The position numbers were made by a program, and so were the translations under genes. Below the pieces are notes generated by a model. It saw nothing but the letters and a program-made list of their open reading frames with translations. It was not told where the DNA came from and made no database searches. A DNA stretch of 64,000 nucleotides from a bacterium UBP2_UBA5202. GTDB taxonomy: Bacteria > Edwardsbacteria > AC1 > EtOH8. Within the stretch, counting starts at the first letter, position 1, and each line of letters starts with the position of its first letter. The DNA is taken from NCBI GenBank assembly GCA_002412795.1, contig DHVS01000026.1, positions 5,385-69,384 of the forward strand, read 5' to 3'. Below, in pieces: positions 1 to 8,205 of the stretch.

Positions 1-260
1 CGGTCGGAGAGCAGCACCGCATCGTCCGCCCCCATGGAAATGGCTTCCTTGAGGGCCTCGATCACCTGGGGCGGCCCCATGGAAAGGACCGTGACCTTGC
101 CACCCAGTTTCTCCCTGATCCTCAGGGCCTCTTCGATGGCGTACATGTCGAAGGGGTTGATGATGGACGGCACGCCCTCCCGGATCAGGGTGTTGGTGGC
201 CGGGTCTATCCGGACATCGGTGGTGTCCGGCACCTGTTTGATGCAGACTATGATGTTCAT
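1..260 (-). CDS. etfB: Electron transfer flavoprotein beta subunit, partial (3' end beyond window)
   Basis: The minus strand from an ATG at 258-260 reads MNIIVCIKQVPDTTDVRID, the characteristic N-terminus of EtfB. It continues with INPFDMYAIEEALRI and the segment MGADDAVLLSD before running off the window edge. EtfB forms the EtfAB heterodimer, which carries FAD (and AMP or a second FAD) and passes electrons between acyl-CoA dehydrogenases or related enzymes and the quinone or ferredoxin pool. About 86 residues of a usual 250-260 are visible. An AGGT-like ribosome binding site lies just before the start. etfA would be expected downstream, outside the window. Identification rests on the N-terminal motifs only, so the type of Etf (classical or bifurcating) cannot be judged. 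Confidence 0.93.
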   Translation of the reverse strand, partial: MNIIVCIKQVPDTTDVRIDPATNTLIREGVPSIINPFDMYAIEEALRIREKLGGKVTVLSMGPPQVIEALKEAISMGADDAVLLSD

Positions 261-397
261 TTTCTACCTGTAATGTTTAATGCTGAATTACCGACCCACT
301 AAATGCACTAAAAGACGCTAAAATAACCTTGGATATTTTTTTGTGCTTCCTTCGGCCCCACTCAGGACAAGCTTTAGTGGGAAATGTACCAAAAAAG

Positions 398-427
398 AAG
401 ATTACACAATAAACATCGTGTAATCTT
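398..427 (-). terminator. Rho-independent terminator of the toxin-antitoxin operon
   Basis: A 10-bp inverted repeat (AAGATTACAC / GTGTAATCTT) with a 10-nt loop is followed on the minus strand by a T-rich run (TTCTTTTTT). It lies about 75 bp past the toxin stop codon, so it should end the minus-strand TA transcript before etfB. Confidence 0.75.
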
Positions 428-502
428 AGCACAGAATTTTTATTTTACCATAAATTTTTATGGGTGTCAAATCAAATGAACCCATCCTGACAACCATTTT
501 CT

Positions 503-757
503 TTACCGGTAAATGTCCTTCCTATGCCTTACAGCCAAAACAATAACTTCTTTTTCTTTTTGGTCGACCGAATAAACAACCCTGTAATTCCCCTGTCGTA
601 TCCTGTATATACCGTCTTTCCCCGACAACTTCTTAAAGCCAGGCGGGAAGGGATTGGTTTTCAACCTTTCGATTTGTTCGGCGATCCAATCTAACTCATT
701 TTCCGGCAGGTTATCAAGGTCTTTAAAAACCTTTTTATGGAACCTTATTTTAAACAA
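503..757 (-). CDS. RelE/ParE-family toxin
   Basis: An 84-residue basic protein with the RelE/ParE fold signature: N-terminal FKIRFHKKVFKDLDNLP, a central GIYRIRQGNYRVVYSVD strand pair, and a C-terminal VRHRKDIYR. The family acts as ribosome-dependent mRNA interferase (RelE) or as gyrase poison (ParE). The conserved arginines and terminal tyrosine favour a RelE-like activity, which is an inference. Its start overlaps the antitoxin 3' end by 13 bp, indicating translational coupling in an antitoxin-first operon. Length is typical of the family. Confidence 0.9.
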   Translation of the reverse strand: MFKIRFHKKVFKDLDNLPENELDWIAEQIERLKTNPFPPGFKKLSGKDGIYRIRQGNYRVVYSVDQKEKEVIVLAVRHRKDIYR

Positions 758-1011
758 CTGCTTTTCGTCCGACGTTTTTTAAGATATGCCTTAAACGACG
801 TTTCCGCCACCAGCTGTCCTTCATTTTTCCTTTCGACCGCCAGCCTCAGATCCCCGGCATCCTCGGACATTTCCTCCAGCTTTTCCCTGATGGCCTGGGT
901 TACCAGGTAGCTTAGCTTTATGCCGCTTTTTTCGCAATAACCGGCCAATTTTCCCTTAAGCTCAGCCGGAATCCGGACCCCCAGCATCACCTGTGCTTCT
1001 GTTGTTTTCAT
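745..1011 (-). CDS. Antitoxin partner of the RelE-type toxin
   Basis: An 88-residue protein beginning MKTTEAQVMLGVRIPAEL, which fits a ribbon-helix-helix DNA-binding N-terminus (strand, then KGKLAGYCEKSG and LVTQAIREKLEEM helices). It has a charged C-terminal tail that would wrap the toxin. The ATG at 1009-1011 is preferred because GGAAAA precedes it. The alternative ATG at 1030-1032 falls inside the operator repeats. As antitoxin it should neutralise the downstream toxin and repress its own promoter by binding the GTTAAC repeats just upstream. Confidence 0.82.
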   Translation of the reverse strand: MKTTEAQVMLGVRIPAELKGKLAGYCEKSGIKLSYLVTQAIREKLEEMSEDAGDLRLAVERKNEGQLVAETSFKAYLKKRRTKSSCLK

Positions 1012-1024
1012 GGTTTTTCCCTTT

Positions 1025-1060
1025 GTTAACATTTGTTAACATATTATAACATTAGTTAAC
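1025..1060 (-). promoter_or_regulatory. Putative antitoxin operator: four GTTAAC-like boxes at 10-bp spacing
   Basis: GTTAAC occurs at 1025-1030, 1035-1040 and 1055-1060, with a degenerate TATAAC at 1045-1050. The spacing is exactly one helical turn, immediately upstream of the antitoxin start. This is the arrangement expected for cooperative binding of ribbon-helix-helix antitoxin dimers on one DNA face. The binding role is an inference. Confidence 0.65.
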
Positions 1061-1269
1061 ACTTTTGTCAATAGCAACACCCTCCCTCTCCCAATCTGAA
1101 CAAACCTGAATCAATAAGGAGTCCAGCCTGTCCGCCATAGTGAAACGAAGGCGGAGAAAACAGGAAACGTTTCATGCCTTCATGGGTTCCTTATAAATAT
1201 TCTAACGTGTTATGAGAGATATGAGGCGAGTCATGTCCTGAGTAAGGCCTCCTACCCTCTTTCGAAGGA

Positions 1270-2709
1270 TCACTCCACCGCCGGAGATTCCGGGTGCATT
1301 ATCAGCGACGGGGCCAGCGGCTCTATCACCCGCATCCCCTTCCATTTGCCGCCCCGGAACCGGAAATAGAAGGCCAGGCCCAGTATCACCACATAGGCCG
1401 AGGCGATGGTCCAGGCGGTGTAGATGCCGGCTCCAAAGACGGCCAGGGCCAGGTAGCTGGGAACGGCCAGGGCAAAAAGGGATAGCACCAGCAGCATGTA
1501 CATCACGAACTTGGTGTCACCGGCCCCCTTGATGGCCGAGGAGAAGATGATGTTGAAGCCGTCGAACAGGGAGTAGACCGCCACGAAGCGCAGCAGGATG
1601 ATGGTGGTCCGGCGGATGGCCTCAAACCTGACGGGATCGGCGTGGGCGGCATAGGGCATCAGAAAGACCTCGGGCCAGAAGAAATACAGCGCGGCCACTA
1701 TCGCCATGTAACCAAAGGTCATGTGGAACCCAGAGTAGACGCTGTACTCGGCGGTTTTGGGATCATCCCGGCCCAGGTACTGCCCCACCAGCACCGAGGC
1801 GGTGATGCCGAACCCGATCATCGGCATGAAGGCCAGGGTGTTGACGTTGAAGGCGATGTTGGTGGCCGCCAGGTTGTCGCTGCCCAGCCGCCCCACCAGC
1901 AGGACAAAGAAGGTGAACCCGCTCATGTCCAAAAAGAACTGGACCCCGTTGGGGAAACCGTACTTGAGCAGGGCGGAGAGCTTGGTCCGGTCCAGCCGCC
2001 AGCCGTTTAAGGTATGGAAGGCCCGGTTGTATACCGGCCGAAAGATCAGCGCCGAATAGGCGATGACGGAGAACACCACCGAGAAGACCGTGGCCCAGGC
2101 CGCCCCGGCCATGCCCATCTCCGGGAAGCCGCCGTGACCGAAGATCATCAGGTAATCGAAGACTATGTTGACCGCGGTGGCCCCCAGGTTGATCCACATC
2201 ACCGGCAGGGTCTTCCCCAACCCGGAATAGAACCCGGACAGGGCCGAGGACACCAGGGCCGGAAAGGCCCCGGCGCAGAGGATGGTAAAATATGCGGTCT
2301 CGTACTTTTGCACCATCGGGTCGTGTCCCACCGCCTTGAAGATGGCTCCGGCCCAGGGGATCAGCAGCATCACCGCCACCGACCCGGCCGCCGCCACATA
2401 AACCGCCTGCCAGATGACCGGTCCGATCTGTTTGTTTTGCGTGGCCCCGTAATACTGGGCCACGAAGGTGCCGGCATAGCCCACCGTACCCAGGAATATG
2501 GTCATCACCGCAAAGTTCAGCATCCCGGCCGGCATGGCCGCCGCCAGGGCTTCCGGCGAATACCAGGACAGAAACATCCGGTCCACGAAGTGCTGGACCG
2601 CCCAGGAGCCGGTGGACAGGATCAGGGGAAAGGCGATAAGAAGCACCTGGCGGTAACCGCCGGGTGCTTGCCAACGATTGAGAAATGAATTAACCAAGGA
2701 CTTTAGCAT
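1270..2709 (-). CDS. MATE-family multidrug/Na+ antiporter
   Basis: A 479-residue polytopic inner-membrane protein with the MatE arrangement: N-terminal LIAFPLILSTGSWAVQHFVD, then repeated hydrophobic segments consistent with 12 helices in two bundles. The second bundle starts near residue 245 with LLKYGFPNGVQFFLDMSGF, and SGFYSGLGKT follows helix 4 of the first. Such proteins export cationic drugs or metabolites in exchange for Na+ or H+. The sequence shows the family but not the substrate. The N-terminus agrees with the family and no better start is visible. It stands alone, separated by about 240 bp from the TA operon and about 70 bp from the next gene. Confidence 0.9.
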   Translation of the reverse strand: MLKSLVNSFLNRWQAPGGYRQVLLIAFPLILSTGSWAVQHFVDRMFLSWYSPEALAAAMPAGMLNFAVMTIFLGTVGYAGTFVAQYYGATQNKQIGPVIWQAVYVAAAGSVAVMLLIPWAGAIFKAVGHDPMVQKYETAYFTILCAGAFPALVSSALSGFYSGLGKTLPVMWINLGATAVNIVFDYLMIFGHGGFPEMGMAGAAWATVFSVVFSVIAYSALIFRPVYNRAFHTLNGWRLDRTKLSALLKYGFPNGVQFFLDMSGFTFFVLLVGRLGSDNLAATNIAFNVNTLAFMPMIGFGITASVLVGQYLGRDDPKTAEYSVYSGFHMTFGYMAIVAALYFFWPEVFLMPYAAHADPVRFEAIRRTTIILLRFVAVYSLFDGFNIIFSSAIKGAGDTKFVMYMLLVLSLFALAVPSYLALAVFGAGIYTAWTIASAYVVILGLAFYFRFRGGKWKGMRVIEPLAPSLIMHPESPAVE

Positions 2710-2782
2710 GCAAACGTGTAGCAGTAATTATTTAACATTATACTTTTTACCCTATAACATTTTAAACACAGCTATTAGCATT

Positions 2783-3472
2783 TTATAATTTTAATTTAAA
2801 TGCTTTTTTTATTTTTTTAGGTTCGGCATTTGAATTACGATAGCGTGCTTCTACTTCGACTGTATATTTTCCCGCACAAGTTAAACTATCGAGTACTATT
2901 AAACCGCTATCCCCTACAGCCCAGGGAGACCAATTTTTAACAATATAACCTTTAATCGTTTTACATTTTGAGGGAGCATCGATTTTATACCGGCATTCTA
3001 TGGAATCGGTGCTGGTTTCAATTTTAGCCGAATCGCTACATTTAAAAGTAAATAAAACGGGCTGTTTTATTACTTCCTTTTCAGGGCTTTGTTCGAATAT
3101 TAGTTGTAGATTTTTAGTTAAGTACACTCTGATTAGAATTACGTTATTTTCAAAATACATTATATAATTCGGACAAGTGTATGTATTAATACCAATTTCC
3201 GCAATATTACTACCTTTTGTTTTCGTTTGAATCGATTTTATACCGTACTTGTTTATTACATTCTCACCCCTTTCTGGCCAACCGAACGTGCCCTTTATTG
3301 TAATAAATAAGGTATTACCATATAACTTATCCATGCAATCTGTAGGTTGATCACATACTATTGCTATTCCAGCGCCCCCTTTAATAGGTTCGACTTTTAT
3401 GTCGTCAATTATTGTTGCAGGGGAAATAGCATAACCAATGATTAAAAATGAAAAGAGAAATATCTTCCGCAT
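2783..3472 (-). CDS. AT-rich exported protein, possible AMIN-like domain
   Basis: A 229-residue protein of unknown function. Residues 1-17 (MRKIFLFSFLIIGYAIS) form a signal peptide. Residues about 20-120 alternate short strands and contain KSIQTKTKGSNIAEIGIN followed by a hydrophobic strand, reminiscent of the beta-fold AMIN domain that targets periplasmic proteins to the wall. The C-terminal half resembles an Ig-like fold (SGLIVLDSLTCAGKYTVEVEA). Its codons are strikingly AT-rich against the GC-rich neighbours, suggesting recent acquisition. AAGGAAAGG gives a good ribosome binding site. It begins only 36 bp after the upstream methyltransferase gene. Confidence 0.6.
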   Translation of the reverse strand: MRKIFLFSFLIIGYAISPATIIDDIKVEPIKGGAGIAIVCDQPTDCMDKLYGNTLFITIKGTFGWPERGENVINKYGIKSIQTKTKGSNIAEIGINTYTCPNYIMYFENNVILIRVYLTKNLQLIFEQSPEKEVIKQPVLFTFKCSDSAKIETSTDSIECRYKIDAPSKCKTIKGYIVKNWSPWAVGDSGLIVLDSLTCAGKYTVEVEARYRNSNAEPKKIKKAFKLKL

Positions 3473-3508
3473 TTTACCTTTCCTTGACCATAGAGTGAAT
3501 TTAAATGA

Positions 3509-4681
3509 TTACTCCACCACCATGATGGCGCACTTCAAATACTGGGTCTCCCGGCAGGCCAGCAGAACGGGATGGTCCTTGGACTGGTGCCGGAACTCCA
3601 GCAGTTTCAGGGTCCGGTTGGCGTCCCGGGCCGCGTCCACCAGCATCACCTTGAACTGCTCGTCATCCACGTGGTAGGAGCAGGAACAGGAAAGCAGGAT
3701 CCCGCCGGGGGACAGCAGTTTCATGGCCCTTAAGTTTATCTCCTTGTAGCCCTTTAAGGCGGACTCGATGGATTTCTTGTTCTTGGCGAAGGCCGGCGGG
3801 TCCAGGATCACCACCTCGTATTTTTCCCCGCTCTCCACCCGCTCCTTTAAGGTGTGCAGCACATCGGCCGACTCGAACTGGCAGCTGCCTGATAGACTGT
3901 TGAGCCCGGCGCTTTTGATGGCCTGCTCTATCGCCCGGTCCGAGATATCCAGCCCCAGGACGGATTTGGCCCCGGCGGCCGCGGCGTTAAGGGCAAAGCC
4001 CCCGGTGTGGCAGAAGCAGTCCAGCACGCTCTTGCCCTTCACATACTGGCGCAGGGCCAGCCGGTTGTCGCGCTGGTCGTAGAACCACCCGGTCTTTTGG
4101 CCGTGCTTGATGTTGACGGCGAATTTCAGCCCGTTCTCCTCTATCACCACCTCCTGCTTCAAGGCCCCCAGCAGAACGCTTTCGGTCTCCCTTAATCCTT
4201 CCAGCACCCGGGAGTAGCTGTCGCTCCGCTCGTAGATGCAGGCCGGGTGCAGCACTTCGGTCAGGGCTTCGATTATGAGATTGCGCCGGATGTCCATTCC
4301 CAGCGACATGATCTCCATCACCAGCTGGTCGCCGTAGCGGTCGACCAGCAGGCCGGGCAGGCCGTCGGACTCGCCGTAAAGCAGGCGGTAGTCGGAGCTT
4401 CCGGGATACAGAGATTGGCGGAGCCGGGCGGCGGCCGAGATCTTGGTGACCAGCAATTCCCGGTCCAGCTCCTGGGCGCCCCGGGAATACAGCCGGACGG
4501 CGATCAACGATTTGGGGTTGTAGAACCCCGAACCCACCACGTAGCCGCGGCTGTCGTAGACCTGGGCGGTCTGCCCCGGCGTCAGGTTGTCCGGCAGTTT
4601 GTCTATCTCATTGGAGAACACCCAGGGATGCCCGGATTTGATCCGCCGTTCCTGGTTCTTGCGTAAAGTGATCTTTTGCAT
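3509..4681 (-). CDS. rlmI: Class I SAM-dependent rRNA methyltransferase, RlmI-like
   Basis: A 390-residue protein of the RlmI/RlmK family, whose RlmI member makes m5C1962 in 23S rRNA. The N-terminal PUA-type RNA-binding segment (HPWVFSNEIDKL and YVVGSGFYNPKS) is followed by the Rossmann methyltransferase domain, with KSVLDCFCHTGGFALNAA as SAM motif I, VVILDPPAFAKNK as motif IV and a Cys-rich LLSCSCSYHV. The ATG at 4679-4681 (MQKITLRKN) is preferred. A longer reading to 4738 adds 19 residues without similarity to the family start. The specific target base is inferred from family membership. Confidence 0.85.
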   Translation of the reverse strand: MQKITLRKNQERRIKSGHPWVFSNEIDKLPDNLTPGQTAQVYDSRGYVVGSGFYNPKSLIAVRLYSRGAQELDRELLVTKISAAARLRQSLYPGSSDYRLLYGESDGLPGLLVDRYGDQLVMEIMSLGMDIRRNLIIEALTEVLHPACIYERSDSYSRVLEGLRETESVLLGALKQEVVIEENGLKFAVNIKHGQKTGWFYDQRDNRLALRQYVKGKSVLDCFCHTGGFALNAAAAGAKSVLGLDISDRAIEQAIKSAGLNSLSGSCQFESADVLHTLKERVESGEKYEVVILDPPAFAKNKKSIESALKGYKEINLRAMKLLSPGGILLSCSCSYHVDDEQFKVMLVDAARDANRTLKLLEFRHQSKDHPVLLACRETQYLKCAIMVVE

Positions 4682-4820
4682 TTCTTCTTTCTGGTTGAGG
4701 GACATGGCTTGCCATGCCCGTACGTTGGAGCAATTCACGTGTCCGACGTAGCCGCTAACGGCGGCGTAGTAGGATGAATTGCCCTTACTTATAGGGAGCG
4801 GACTGCCGCCTGCCCTTACT

Positions 4821-5684
4821 TTATTTGCGCTGGGGCGGTTCTACATGAATGGTCAGGCTGACCTCGGGCAGCTCCTGGCCCAGTTCCTGCTCCAGGTGGT
4901 CGGTCAGGTTATGGGATTCCTCCACCGTTTTTTCGCCCAGCACTGAGAGATGCAGTTCGGCAAAGACCCGGCTGCCGCTTCGCCTGGTTTTGATGTCATG
5001 GAAGTCTACGAACAGCTGGTCGTGCCGCTTCAGGACCTCGATGATCCGGGCCTCCTCCTCCGGGCAGGACTGGTCCATCAGCCCGGTGGAAGATTTTTTT
5101 ACCAGTCCAATGGCCATTTTGATCAGCAGGCCGGACACGGCCAGGGCCAGGACCGAATCCAAAAAGTGCCAGCCGGTAAGCTTGGCCAAAAACAGTCCGG
5201 CCGCCACCGCCAACGATGACAGCACATCGGACAGCAGGTGTTTGGAATCCCCCTCCAGGGCCAGGGACCCGAACTTGCGGGCGGTCCGCAGCAACAGCCA
5301 AGAAAGCAGGCCGTTCAGGGAGGTGGCGGCCAGGGAGATGAAAAGCGCAATATTGACGTTGGTCAGCGCCGCCGGCCTTATCAGCCGGCCCACCGCTTTT
5401 TCGGCTATCATCACCGAGGCCACCAGGATCAGTATCCCCTCGGTCAGGCTGGAGATGTTCTCCACTTTCTGGTGTCCGTAATTGTGGGTGCGGTCGGCCG
5501 GTTCCTGGGAAAGGTAGACGGCGTAGATCATCAGCCCCGAGGCCAACAGATTTACTATGGATTCCAGCGCATCGGAAAGCAGGGCCACCGAGCCCGAGAG
5601 ATAATAGGCCGCCAGCTTCAGCCCGAAGATTGCCAGGCCGCCGGTCAGTGCCATCCAGGCCACGGCCTTTTTGGTGATGCTCAT
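4821..5684 (-). CDS. Cation diffusion facilitator (CDF) metal exporter
   Basis: A 287-residue FieF/ZitB-type transporter. TM2 carries LLSDALESIVNLLASG, TM5 carries HLLSDVLSSLA with the paired His/Asp metal site, and THNYGHQKVENI is the signature loop after TM2-3. The C-terminal about 85 residues form the cytoplasmic ferredoxin-like dimerisation domain (FAELHLSVLGEKTVEESH, ending TIHVEP). It exports Zn2+, Fe2+ or similar divalent ions by proton antiport. The D-x-x-x-S variant in TM2 does not settle the metal. It lies directly downstream of bipA on the same strand. Confidence 0.9.
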   Translation of the reverse strand: MSITKKAVAWMALTGGLAIFGLKLAAYYLSGSVALLSDALESIVNLLASGLMIYAVYLSQEPADRTHNYGHQKVENISSLTEGILILVASVMIAEKAVGRLIRPAALTNVNIALFISLAATSLNGLLSWLLLRTARKFGSLALEGDSKHLLSDVLSSLAVAAGLFLAKLTGWHFLDSVLALAVSGLLIKMAIGLVKKSSTGLMDQSCPEEEARIIEVLKRHDQLFVDFHDIKTRRSGSRVFAELHLSVLGEKTVEESHNLTDHLEQELGQELPEVSLTIHVEPPQRK

Positions 5685-5712
5685 AAAAACTCTTTCATGA
5701 GTTTACAGAGAA

Positions 5713-7557
5713 TTATTCCTCGTTTTCGGCTCCGGGTTTCACCCGCCGCGACCTTCTGCGGTCAATGTCCGCCAGGATCTTCTTGCGCAGCCGGATGGCC
5801 ACGGGGGTCACCTCCACCAGCTCGTCGTCGGCGATGAACTCCAGCGCCTCCTCCAGGGTCATGATCTTGGGCGGGGTCAGCCGGATGGCATCCTCCGAAC
5901 CGGAGGACCGCTGGTTGCCCAGTTTTTTGGCCTTGGTCAGGTTAACCACCAGATCGTTCTCCTTGGGCCGTTCGCCCACTATCATTCCCTCGTAGACCCT
6001 GTCGCCCGGCCCCACGAACATCAGGCCCCGCTCCTGGATGCCATCCAGCGAATAGGAGGCGGCCACCCCGGTCTCCATGGCCACCAGCACCCCGTTCTGA
6101 ACGGTGCTGATCTCGCCCTTGTAGGGCTGGTAGCTTTCGAAATTGTGATGCATGATACCGGTGCCCCGGGTGTCGGTCAGGAACTGGCCCCGGAATCCTA
6201 TCAACCCCCGGGCCGGGATGATGAATTCCAGCCGGGTGCGGCCCTTGCCGTCGGCCTTCATGTTCTGCATCTCGGCCTTGCGCCCGCCCAGCCTCTCCAT
6301 CACCGGGCCCACGTAGGCGTCGTCCACGTCTATCACCAGGTATTCAAAGGGCTCGCACAGCTTGCCCTCGATCTCCCGCATGATCACCTCGGGCCGGGAG
6401 ACCGCCAGTTCGTAGCCCTCCCGCCGCATGGTCTCGATCAGGATGGAGAGGTGCAGCTCGCCCCGGCCCGAGACCTTAAGGGAATCCGGGCTTCCGGTCT
6501 CGTCAACTTTGAGGCCGACATTGGACTTCAGTTCCTTGAACAGCCGGTCCCTCAGCTGGCGGGAAGTCACATACTGTCCCTCCTGCCCGGCGAAGGGGCT
6601 GGTGTTGACCGAGAACAGCATGGCGATGGTGGGCAGGTCGATGTCCACATAGGGCAGGGCCTCGGGCTTCTCGGGGTCGGTGATGGTCTCGCCGATGTCC
6701 ACGTCCTCGAAGCCCGACATGGCCACGATGTCGCCGGAGCCGGCCTCCTCAATCTCGATCCGCTTCAGGCCCTCAAAACCGTAGAGCTTGGTGATTTTGC
6801 CGGTCTCGATGCTGCCGTCGCGCCTGATCCGGGAAACCTTCCCCGTCACCTTGATGGAGCCGTGCAGGATGCGGCCGATGGCCATCCGGCCCACGTAGTC
6901 ATTGTAGTCGATTGAGGTCACCAGCATCTGGAAGGGCTCGCCGGGGTTGCCCTGGGGCTCCGGTACCTTGTCCACTATGGTGTCCAAAAGCGGCAGGATG
7001 TTCTGCTGGGGATGCTGCAGATCGTTGGTGGCGGTGCCGTTCTTGCCCGAGGAATAGACCACCGGGAAATCCAGCTGCTCGTCGGTGGCGTCCAGCGAGA
7101 CGAACAGATCGAAGATCTGGTCCAGCGCCCAGTGGGGCCGGGCCTCGGTCCGGTCCACCTTGTTGATCACCACTATGGGCTTTAGGTGGAGCTTCAGCGA
7201 TTTTGAAAGCACAAACCGGGTCTGGGGCATGGGGCCGTCCACCGCATCCACCAGCAGCAGCACTCCGTCCACCATGGAAAGCACCCGCTCCACCTCGGAG
7301 CCGAAGTCGGCGTGGCCCGGCGTGTCCACGATGTTGATCTTGTAGCCCCGGTAATGAATGGAGGCGTTCTTGGAGAAGATGGTGATCCCCCGCTCCCGTT
7401 CCAGAGGGTTGGAGTCCATCACCAGTTCCGGCACTTCTTCGTTGTCGCGGAATGTGCCGCTCTGCCGGAGCAGGGCGTCCACCAGGGTGGTCTTGCCGTG
7501 GTCCACGTGGGCGATGATGGCTATGTTCCGGATCATTTTGTCGTTGTTGTTTGACAT
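5713..7557 (-). CDS. typA: Translational GTPase TypA/BipA
   Basis: A 614-residue EF-G-related GTPase. G1 is AHVDHGKTTLVDALL, G2 includes ERGITIFSKN, G3 is DTPGHADFG and G4 is NKVD. Domain II and the BipA-specific C-terminal region (GRGELHLSILIETMRREG, then RGLIGFRGQFLTDTRG) are present. BipA binds the 70S ribosome and supports large-subunit assembly and stress or cold growth. The ATG at 7555-7557 (MSNNND) is chosen because GGA precedes it by a few bases. The longer reading would use a TTG at 7566. Length and motifs are standard. Confidence 0.96.
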   Translation of the reverse strand: MSNNNDKMIRNIAIIAHVDHGKTTLVDALLRQSGTFRDNEEVPELVMDSNPLERERGITIFSKNASIHYRGYKINIVDTPGHADFGSEVERVLSMVDGVLLLVDAVDGPMPQTRFVLSKSLKLHLKPIVVINKVDRTEARPHWALDQIFDLFVSLDATDEQLDFPVVYSSGKNGTATNDLQHPQQNILPLLDTIVDKVPEPQGNPGEPFQMLVTSIDYNDYVGRMAIGRILHGSIKVTGKVSRIRRDGSIETGKITKLYGFEGLKRIEIEEAGSGDIVAMSGFEDVDIGETITDPEKPEALPYVDIDLPTIAMLFSVNTSPFAGQEGQYVTSRQLRDRLFKELKSNVGLKVDETGSPDSLKVSGRGELHLSILIETMRREGYELAVSRPEVIMREIEGKLCEPFEYLVIDVDDAYVGPVMERLGGRKAEMQNMKADGKGRTRLEFIIPARGLIGFRGQFLTDTRGTGIMHHNFESYQPYKGEISTVQNGVLVAMETGVAASYSLDGIQERGLMFVGPGDRVYEGMIVGERPKENDLVVNLTKAKKLGNQRSSGSEDAIRLTPPKIMTLEEALEFIADDELVEVTPVAIRLRKKILADIDRRRSRRVKPGAENEE

Positions 7558-7642
7558 GGGTTCCAATTACATTTATATTAAGGTTTTTTGTTACGAAGTG
7601 GTGTTTTTATTATCTGCAATTCATTTATGTATGAAACAATCT

Positions 7643-8203
7643 CTAGTCCGACATCCATACTTCCTTAAATGCCTTGTTTGTTTCATCCCAATAGTAAAAT
7701 GCATTTGCGCTTTCACATTTATACCAGTTTATTGAACTATTATTTAAACTGATTGTGTCAGGGTCATCGGACTCAAAATATTTTTTGCCATGTGCTGTCT
7801 CATATTTACCTGGAGGTACACTCTCTATCCCCTCATAAAAACCATATTTAATGAATGATAGTTTACTCTCACTACGAAGTGTTCGCACTTCATATCTATT
7901 TTTGTTGGAGATTAGAACAAAGACATTAGAACCTTTGTTGTCTTTTCTTAAAAGAAAAAACGCATAATCTATGAGCCCATCTCCATTATAATCTCCGCTT
8001 GTCCAATAAGGAGCTATCTTTTTATCCCTTTCGCATTCTAGCCAATAACCCTTGATATCTTTTTTGTTGGGCAAGCGATATTCTTTTAAAAGCTGCTTAG
8101 CCCATTTCTTTACGATCTGGGGATATGTTAGTACGCTTTCTTTGGCATTAACCTCGAAACACAGGGTTGCAATAAAAAGCAATATGATGATGATCTTTTT
8201 CAT
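7643..8203 (-). CDS. AT-rich exported hypothetical protein with an EF-hand-like DxDGD loop
   Basis: A 186-residue protein with signal peptide MKKIIIILLFIATLCFEVNA. The mature part contains SGDYNGDGLIDYAFFLLR, a calcium-binding-loop or FG-GAP-like D-x-N-x-D motif also seen in outer-membrane and secreted proteins. No further family is recognised. The start lies 2 bp upstream of the neighbouring gene's stop codon, with GGGAA inside that gene's end as a possible ribosome binding site. The gene is much more AT-rich than its neighbours. Confidence 0.6.
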   Translation of the reverse strand: MKKIIIILLFIATLCFEVNAKESVLTYPQIVKKWAKQLLKEYRLPNKKDIKGYWLECERDKKIAPYWTSGDYNGDGLIDYAFFLLRKDNKGSNVFVLISNKNRYEVRTLRSESKLSFIKYGFYEGIESVPPGKYETAHGKKYFESDDPDTISLNNSSINWYKCESANAFYYWDETNKAFKEVWMSD

Positions 8204-8205
8204 TG

